This document shows, one piece after another, positions 56,237-64,000 of a stretch of DNA of 64,000 nt. This DNA comes from Bedellia somnulentella. Its lineage: Eukaryota > Arthropoda > Insecta > Lepidoptera > Bedelliidae. How positions within the stretch are numbered: the first letter of the stretch is position 1; each line of letters begins with the position of its first letter. The notes below the pieces were generated by a model. That model saw only the letters and a program-made list of their open reading frames with translations, was not told the origin of the DNA and did no database searches. The stretch spans positions 26,148,875 to 26,212,874 of the forward strand of contig OY755170.1 of the NCBI GenBank assembly GCA_963576735.1, given 5' to 3'. The position numbers and the translations under genes are program-made.

Positions 56237-58844
56237 CTGGAAGAGATAGCTTGGTTTAGTACGGTATAAGTTAAAACTTGGTAATGTAGGTTTGCGAGTC
56301 AAATCACTTGTAAAGGAAGAATGTTTCACGGGATGGGCTTATTTATGTTTTTTGGCTACTGTTCTGGTGAAAAGACGAGACAGTGTTAGTGGTTACTCAT
56401 GGTTAAGTTTAACAAATTGAACATAGTGAAAATGGCTTAAAATTTTTTTTACGATTATACGCCTATTAAGTGTTCAGGAGCTAGACACAAATATCTAACT
56501 TATTAAACTATTTATTTTTTCTAAATGAAAATGAGAACGACTACCGTCTGCATGGTTTAGCGAAAGCATAGGAAACCTGCAGTAAAAAATATAGACAGCA
56601 TATTCTTAAATTAAAATCATATTAGCATTCTTACCAATTTAAGGGATCAACTTTGGATAGTACGGTGAAGTATGTGAATGATAATGATACAACAGAGAAA
56701 CGATTGAAAAACTACACATTAAGCTACTATAAAAATTGCTATATCATCCCGTTTTTAAACAGTATTACTCACGTTTCCCACAAATTGAAAATGTCACATG
56801 TTATTTAAGTCAAGAGTAGAAAAAGCTACGCAAACGGAATCGAGCAGTCACTTACAACTCGTTTAAATTCTGAGCGCAAAAAACTAACTTGGTCAAATGG
56901 AGTTGAGAAGTTGTTTGTAGTTTCGTAAAATTCAGGTGAATTTCAGTGACCGGACCAGCAAAGCAACAAATTACAAACTGTAAATTAAATGTTTTGCTAC
57001 TTTTGACGTCTCAGTTATTACTATGCACAGTGTAGCTGGCTGAATTTGTATGGTGAGGACAGGAAATTTTTCAATGGTGAATAAAAACTTTCCAATAGTA
57101 ATTTTGGAAATTGACTCCGCCCCTATTTTGCTACAGAGACAATTTTCCACGCATTTTTTCCAACTCCTAACAAGGTACAACTAACTGGTTACAATACATT
57201 ATTGATACAGTACTGTTGTGATGAATTCTGCAATGGTAATTGCGATTCAAACTATAATTTGAAAGACAGTTTCTGTGTATAATATAGGATTAGTTCATAA
57301 AAAACACTTTTTTTTTGTAAATTAACACACGGTGCCCCATACGCTCGTGGCGTAAAATGAAACCAGCCGACGTTAAATGGCATCGAAAATGAATTTGACA
57401 ATGTGGAGAGTTGTCTGTTGACGTACTTATTACCACAATTGTTATGATTTAATAATATAAACGGATTTACTGTATTCAATTTATTAACTATACTAACTAT
57501 CAATTGCTATGAGTTTCCTTTTGTTGATTTAATATGACCGGCGCGCTGTGTTAATGTAACCTTTTGTTATAAAATCAGGAATTTTATTAATTAAAGACCG
57601 GATTTCTAATTTTAGACCCCGATCAAAACAAACATGTACAGACGTCTTGAGCCAAACCAATTTTTGGTTAAGTTTGTATTGCACTTCCACGCCCTCATAT
57701 AGTAATGATGTCTAACAACAATGTTATTTTACAATTGTATGTAGCATAAGACAGCAATCGATTTGATTTAAACTTAATAATAAAATAAAAGATAGCATAA
57801 AACTTATTGAATCAGGTAGTGGAGGTTGATTTAGCCCTGACATCGTGACATTAAAACGCGAGTCTATCCCTTGCGAGGGTGCTATTTGTGAAGGGAAGAT
57901 GTCACGCAACAATAGATTAAATGACATTTTGCTTTTATTCATCGGGGACGAAACTGAATGTTCTTGAAAACTCTAAAAAAATGAAACATCTTAATGACAG
58001 ACAATACTTTTAAAATTCTATAAATAAACAAAGTAAATTTTACCGATATGATGGTTAATACTAAATAATTAGCATTCATAACATAGCACAATAAGCTGCC
58101 TTTATTAATAACATGTAACGGAAAATACATGCAGTATTTTTTGTGATTCATTACATTTTTCCGGCAAAGATGAGCTCGTCACAAACAACTAATTGTTCAC
58201 TTCTACCTTATTGTTATTTAATTAAATTGTATTTTCACGAATATCCCCTTAATAAATGTTTTTATTCTTCTTCTTCTTCTTAAAAATTTAAAAAAAATTA
58301 AATTTTGTTAAAATAAAGTAAGATGAGCATTTTTTGCACAACATTCTATTATGAAGTTCAAATATGAGGTTCATAACATCAGTTTTGTAGCATTTAAATA
58401 ACAGAATTATTTGTTTTAAACTAGTAATAGCGTGTCATAAATATACGAACGCCGCCGCCGGCTGCACGCTCAATATAGATGCCTCATTGTCACGTTCCGC
58501 CTAATCTCAATGTGAAAGGGAGAGCGAGAAACAAGCGATAGAGAGGTGAATTCAGATTATTTGTGCAGCTTAATATTTTATAACAATGTATCCTAAATGA
58601 ATATTTAATCTAAGCAACCAGGGCTCGACACGAACTCCGCTAACATCAAACATGTTAACAAAACTTGCGCGGTTATTACGTAAAATTATCGCCTGTAAAC
58701 TGAGTTTACTCACTAACAACTTTTCCTCTATATAAGCATCGTTAAAGCTGTTACGTTCGCGAGTTTGTGTCTTAAACCAAAATAACTAGTAATATTTAAC
58801 AATAAACAAACCATCCCAACTTTTTCGTCTACAAATAGAACATA
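56237..58844. other. upstream intron, nothing recognised
   Basis: No further NDRG exon (for example the ITYHDLGLN segment) could be found on the minus strand here or up to 64000. A TTC-rich microsatellite lies near 58264-58280. A GC patch at 58450-58510 (GAACGCCGCCGCCGGCTGC) is unexplained. Confidence 0.45.
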
Positions 58845-59035
58845 GTTGTGTAGTGTCGTTGAATAACACTACCCAATATCTTCCCGTGGGTGTTATTAAG
58901 AGGCGGCTAAGGATATTGGGGCTCTTTAAATGATTTTTGGGCGATGCGGTTGGACACCCATCATTGGAATTTCTTATTCCGAAGCTCTGGCTACCCCTTC
59001 CAGGCATTCATAGCCGTGGGTATATGTATGTATGT
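58845..59035 (+). mobile_element. SINE-A with internal deletion
   Basis: GTTGTGTAGTGTCGTTGAAT, CTTCCCGTGGGTGTTATTAA, then a jump from GACACCCATCA to GGAATTTCTTATTCC and AGCCGTGGGTATATGTATG. About 60 bp are lost. Confidence 0.88.
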
Positions 59036-59674
59036 AGATAGCACATCAAGTTCGACGGTGACGGAAATTACAATAATGAGATATCCGTCTGTCAGTCCGC
59101 GCTAATCTGTGTTCATGCATAGGTTCGCAATCACGCATGGAGGCGGCGTGTCACACGCGAACTATCGTCACTCCGATCTGTCTGGCTCGGTTAGTACTGA
59201 TCAATACCTACATACATATAACTACATCAATATTAGGATAAGTTTAACGTAAAAAGGATTGATTTTTTAGGTTTGTGTTTTTTTTTTAGCTTTGAAATAT
59301 AATTTACTAATTATTTACTAATTTATTGTTAAGGACATATTTTTTAAATTAAAATTCTATGTTTTCAAAGTTACTATACAATAATAGTTTTTTCCAATTC
59401 CAATAGTGAATTTTGATATAAGGTTTATTAATCCCAAAACAATAGTTGGAAACATAAATTCGATGGTATTAAATACTTAACGTTAGATATGTGAATATAA
59501 ACTGCACGTTATAGTAATAGTAGATATCTCTGTTCAAAACAGCGTCACCTAGAATTTTATCGTATTGTTAGGTGTGAGAATAGTCTTAAAGCATTGTTTT
59601 ATGGTATGAATGGTATTTTTATCAGAGAACCTCCACAAAGGACGTTCAAATCCAAATAGAAAACTTTTAACAAA

Positions 59675-59790
59675 GGAAAGCGTCCAGAGAGAGAATAATA
59701 GAACATATATGTGAAGCTTTACGCTTGTGAAAAATTTGTGAGCATCGTGGCAATCAATAATTTTGCTAACCCGAATAAATGAATTAAAAG
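59675..59790 (+). mobile_element. RTE-like LINE 3' end, degenerate
   Basis: AAAGCGTCCAGAGAGAGAAT, AATAGAACATATATGTGAAG, GAGCATCGTGGCAATCAATA, GCTAACCCGAATAAATG. The order fits the family but the tail is lost. Confidence 0.5.
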
Positions 59791-60149
59791 GAAGGATTAA
59801 GTTTTGATTCCGAGTTGCCGGCCCATAGACCCTGTATATATTTTATTAGTATATCGTAAATACTAGACAACCAAAACAGCATTAATATAATAAAGTTCCA
59901 AAGGTAATTTAAAAAGCCATGAAATCAGGTTCAAGTTTAAAGAACCGTTTAAATAAAAACTGTGGTATAGAATAGAATAGAAAACTCTGTATTGTACATC
60001 ACAGATAGAAACATTTTATACATATTATTATTAACTAGAAGTACAATTGGCGGTCTTATTGCTTAAAGCAATCTCTTACAGACAACCTTTGAATGGTGAG
60101 ATCAGTACATTAATAAAAACAGTAGGTATGTTGACGTAAAGTTTTTGAC

Positions 60150-60650
60150 AATTCGGTATGCAAAGTTTTACTAAAGTGATGCTGATTAGAAAACCATTTG
60201 GAGATATTATGCTTAAAAACAATATTTTCTTGAAATTATATCAATTGAAGCTAAGATGACTGTTATTTTATCAAAAAACTGTAACAAAGTTTGACCTTCA
60301 ATGTTGTTTCAAAGACATACGGTTTTGCAGTTTATTAATAAAATATCGAAAATCATAGGTTTGTTTAGTATAATATCGTAATAATTTCATTTGACATCAC
60401 AAATTCGTGATATGTTTTGCAATCAACAACATTTTTATAAAACATTTCGCTTCATTTGCATGTCGCTCCGTGATTTTATCAATCGATGACGTCATTAAGT
60501 ACAAAAGTTAAACAATCTTCAAAAAATCATAAATAACTTTACAATTAGTCATTTTAAATGGAAAATATTTAAATTAGTCTTTTATTTTCGTGTTTACTAT
60601 CGAATAAAAATATTTAATAAATACCAAAAAAAAACTTTGCATACCGAATT
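60150..60650 (-). mobile_element. 501-bp TIR element, complete copy of the dispersed repeat
   Basis: AATTCGGTATGCAAAGTTTT begins at 60150 and its perfect inverse ends at 60650. The interior is the reverse complement of the repeats at 3216 and 36495. No coding capacity; the target duplication could not be read. It is the best reference for this MITE-like family. Confidence 0.88.
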
Positions 60651-61971
60651 ATATGGTACAGCAACCTTTATCCATTCATCTAATTATTAATTAATCACTT
60701 CTCGAAAGCATAATGGGCGGTCGTAGTCGTTCGCATTATCTCATATCCAATTTATTGAGTACTCCTCGTCGGCTTAATGGATTATGCATAATCCAAATGC
60801 TTAAAGCCTGGCTGGCTTAGTAAGAAGAGACATTTCCATTGACTTCTGTTTATAATATCATAGGTCAGGCTTATCAAAGGTGAGGGAAAATATCGTGAGA
60901 AAACTCACAAATGGTTTATTACCATAACAGCTTTAGTGTAGAGATAGAGAGATATATAGAGATTGGAAAATATTGGTCCATCTTCTTAATTTTAACTATA
61001 CTTTTATTAGTTTTAGAAAAACCATAGAATTGAGAAAAAACAATGCGGACATAAGAAACATTTTGCCAAGAGCTAGTTCTCAAAGGTTCCGCAGCCATCA
61101 TCTGTAAAAACGACAAAAACCCTCTTAGATACAAAAAATATATATTATATTAAGCGGCTATCCGTTGCTGTTATCAATATCGAGCAAAAAGGAGCAATAA
61201 TTCTTAACTATTTATTTTATATCAGTATTTTTTTGTATTTGTTGTTATTGCACCAAGAGAAATACACGACTTGTGACAATTTCAACTGTCTATGTGTCAC
61301 GGTTCTTGAGATACAGCCTGGTTACAGACTGACAGACAGCGATGCCTCAGAGGTCCCGTCCCGTTATATCTTTTTGATACGGAACTCCAAAAAGGCTAAC
61401 TAAAGGAACAAAATTAATTTGAAAAGATCTCATCGCCTAGTTGAAAGAGTGACAAGTGACAGATATCTTTAGAGGCAAGAATATAATTCCTGAAATGGAA
61501 AAATCACCAGTTGCGTTTTTTCAAAGTTCCTAAATAAAAATGTGTGGAAGTCAGGGCAGGGCTAAATATCCCATTGACTTATAGTTATCAATATTAATGA
61601 GAGAGTGTTACCCATTAATAATACTTAACCATTTAAGTTGTTAACCCATAATTCATGACTCCATTTATACACAAAAATCGACTAACCCTAAAGACCGCAG
61701 CAGTAAATTACAGAGCAAACTAGTGTTTGCACTTTTAAACATAAAACTAGTCTCATCCTCAGCAAACGGAATGATAAACAGAAAGGATTGTACCCAGTCC
61801 GTGTCGTGCCCGCCGCGTCGGGAGACGGATTACCGCAAACGTTACTTTAATACTGTCATCGCATATTACGCTTTCAGGAAAAGTATTTTGCTGTGAAACG
61901 GTTTCTGAGGACGTTGGTATCATTTTTATGATGGATGAGAATGGAAATATGGTTTGGAATTTACTTTGTTG
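60651..61971. other. upstream intron, nothing recognised
   Basis: AT-rich, with a small GC patch at 61798-61835 (GTGCCCGCCGCGTCGGGAG) lacking coding support. Confidence 0.35.
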
Positions 61972-62115
61972 CATACATACAAATATATACTAACGTTATT
62001 TGCAGTGGGGTGGATAAAACTATAGATGGGGGTTTAGTACAATTCTTGCAATGTCGAGCTTTATTTACATTTCTCAATATTTTCATATATGCCATTTTAT
62101 TCTTCAAACGTAAGA
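61972..62115 (-). mobile_element. RTE-like LINE fragment, degenerate
   Basis: CATACATACAAATATATACT, GTGGGGTGGATAAAACTATAG-like and ATATGCCATTTTATTCTTCA follow the minus-strand family order loosely. Confidence 0.5.
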
Positions 62116-62143
62116 TGACTTTAGTATCATATAGGAGATATAA

Positions 62144-62393
62144 TATACATACATACATACATATACTCACGGCTATAAATCCCTAGAAGGGGTAGCCAGA
62201 GCTAAGGAATTACAAATTCCTCAGCCACATTTGGAAAATTGAGTGGGGAAAGGAGGGTAAAGTAAAGGTTGTTGGTGATGGGTCTCCAGCCGCATCGCCC
62301 AAAAATCCCTTAAAAGCCCCAATACCGTTAGTCGCCTCTTACGTACACCCATCGGTAGAAACGGGGTAGTGCTATTCTAAGCCGACACGGCAC
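62144..62393 (-). mobile_element. SINE-A, with 10-bp TSD
   Basis: Full-length minus copy from TACATACATACATACATATA to GCCGACACGGCAC. GGAGATATAA is duplicated at 62134-62143 and 62394-62403. Near subfamily CCGGTGGG, with CATCGGTAG at the diagnostic site. Confidence 0.94.
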
Positions 62394-62421
62394 GGAGATA
62401 TAAATATGCCCACCATAATTG

Positions 62422-62637
62422 TTTACTACTGACATTACTGTCTACATTGGCTTTGTATTTGGATGTATACTTCATGGTATATCATCTACTTTCATTTATT
62501 ACCTACTGATGTGCCCAAACCATCTTAACATCCATTTTTCTATCTTTATAATATCAGAGGTTTGCTAGAATCTCACAAAGTGGTAATCGATAGTGTCTGC
62601 CTTCCCCACAAGGAACTAATGGCGTGATCATTTGTAT
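62422..62637. mobile_element. RTE-like LINE with 5' inversion
   Basis: 62422-62560 reads as minus-strand RTE coding sequence (CATTACTGTCTACATTGGCT, GTGCCCAAACCATCTTAACA). 62563-62637 is the plus-strand 3' end (GAGGTTTGCTAGAATCTCAC, CAAGGAACTAATGGCGTGA). The inverted upstream part plus a normal 3' part in one copy is the pattern left by twin priming. Confidence 0.7.
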
Positions 62638-63394
62638 CATCTATTCGCTAATCGCAATCGCAAAATCACACTATTTTCAATTTTAACATAACCTAAAATA
62701 ATCAGTCGTATTGGTTTCTTATATGGATCTTATTATTGATAAAAAAAACTCATGATTGGATGTCTATTTTATGCAGATAAAATATGGAATGATCTTCCCT
62801 TCCTTCTGATGATGAATTTAAGAGTTAAAATAATTGATAAACTTTCTAAAATAAAGTACAGTTTCAAAAGAAAAGTGGCTGCAGAAAACTTCAAACTCTG
62901 CGGTAAAAGGAATATTTGTCTGAAAGACTTTCTTTACTAGTTTATACTTTTCCAAGAATGCATATCTTAAATCCCGATACAAGTTCTAAACAACTGTGAC
63001 AAACATTGACACACCACTGCACAGACTTACACTGTCGTATATAGTATGCAAACGAAAACGATACCATACCCTACTATGATAAAATTTTCGGACATAATTT
63101 ATTTCATGTTTTTTAATAAATAAAAAATGTAAATAATCGTATGTATAAGCTACATCATTGTTTACTTGGCAATTTTAATTTTTGTGCTAAAGATTTATTA
63201 TTTCGCAAGTTAATTGTACCATCTAAATTGTTTACGTCATAAGACGAACACAGAAAGAGAAATTGGTAAAATCTAAGCTTTTTGATATAGGATCCAGAAA
63301 GACATATGCTGATAAACTTCTTGATAATAAAAGTTCGACAGGTTTGCCAAGAGAACAATGGTTTCGTCTACCCCATTATAAATAAACAGCTTGA
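62638..63394. other. upstream intron, nothing certain
   Basis: 63260-63385 may hold a very decayed RTE 3' end (CGACAGGTTTGCCAAGAGAA, CGTCTACCCC). No gene. Confidence 0.35.
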
Positions 63395-63404
63395 TATGTA
63401 AGTA

Positions 63405-63778
63405 ACATAACATAACATAAACGTTCACGCCGTTTATCCCCGAAGGGGTTGGCAGAGGTACCAATATTTCTGAACTCACATGGCAGCGCCATGTAGTGTC
63501 CAGAGAAGGTACCCACGTTTTGCTTAGACAGTGTACTCACGTGATAGGGGGCAGGCCTATCGCCGTTTTGTACGAATACACTGTCACATGACTAAGTACA
63601 ACTCAGCCATGTGGGTTTCCTCACGATGTTTTCCCTCACCGTTAACAACCATGATAAATTAACCACACATATGACTTTAGAAAAGACAAATTGGTGTAGG
63701 CCCGACCCAGGATTGGAACTCACGCCCTTCAGTTTTTCGGGCGGGTGTTCTATCCACTGGACTATCATGTCGCTCTAC
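63405..63778 (-). mobile_element. SINE-B, full length with 10-bp TSD
   Basis: Tail ACATAACATAACATAAACG, CCCCGAAGGGGTTGGCAGAG, body CACGTGATAGGGGGCAGGCC, and a tRNA-like head with B-box complement GGATTGGAACTCACG and A-box complement TATCCACTGGACTAT. TATGTAAGTA flanks both ends (63395-63404 and 63779-63788). The 374-bp length serves as the family reference. Confidence 0.95.
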
Positions 63779-64000
63779 TATGTAAGTATAGTTTAGTATA
63801 TGTTGTTTAAATTACTTAATTTATTTTTGTGACATCTGACTACTGGGTTTTTAAAACGTTTTCTTTCGTAGCTCTCTCGTAGCTTTCTTTCTCGCGTAGC
63901 GTAGTATACACGCTCTTCATCACCTCTAAGGGCCCAAGTATTCCCAGAAAAGAGTATTTTGTCCATTGACTACCAGAATGGCATAGTGCGGATTGGCAGA

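Noticed and set aside
61759..61974. Missing N-terminal NDRG exon
   Set aside because: Its translation lacks the ITYHDLGLN-type segment and no splice sites give the required phase into 56236.
7117..62640. CRISPR-like array from the recurrent CATACATACATATACTCACG units
   Set aside because: The units are dispersed kilobases apart, in both orientations, and are tails of SINE and LINE copies.

Overview
This is AT-rich eukaryotic DNA, most consistent with a moth or butterfly. That assignment is an inference. It rests on one insect-type NDRG gene, Helitrons that begin TC and end CTAG between A and T, and dense short retroposons with (TATG)n tails. No bacterial-style gene clusters, CRISPR arrays or functional tRNA/rRNA genes were seen.

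One host gene is supported. It is an NDRG-family alpha/beta-hydrolase-fold gene (MESK2 in Drosophila, NDRG in vertebrates) on the minus strand. Six coding exons are visible, in transcription order: 56116-56236, 20441-20582, 18939-19085, 16242-16487, 14946-15030 and 9819-9961 (ends with TAA). Every junction has GT..AG ends and matching phase, giving about 293 contiguous residues. The N-terminal exons lie beyond position 64000. A 35.5-kb intron separates the first two visible exons. The 3' UTR probably runs from 9818 down to about 8100. Positions 1-8100 are downstream flank, and 56237-64000 is the upstream intron.

Nearly all other recognisable sequence is mobile DNA. (1) SINE-A: about 250 bp, head GTGTAGTGTCGGCTTAG, tail GCCGTGAGTATATG(TATG)n, more than 20 copies in several diagnostic subfamilies. 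(2) An RTE-like LINE, present mostly as 5'-truncated 3' ends coding for LRWFGH...RGRPRR...ACMKRLM...CQDRTKW, with two tail subfamilies. (3) SINE-B, tRNA-derived with recognisable A and B boxes and a tail of (TTATG)n type. (4) Jockey/CR1-like LINE fragments at 2575-3208, 32630-34595, 38734-40178 and 42552-43188. (5) Several inverted-repeat DNA elements and Helitrons.

The most informative structures are nested insertions. A SINE-A lies inside a SINE-A with an exact 10-bp target duplication, and itself contains a LINE (38405-40345). A 1.51-kb long-TIR element splits a SINE-B with a 10-bp duplication (5426-6935). A 2.66-kb element with 283-bp inverted arms interrupts an RTE reading frame (35129-37790) and carries a Helitron and a copy of another repeat. 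The SINEs and the RTE LINE share a 3'-end motif, which suggests the LINE mobilises the SINEs.
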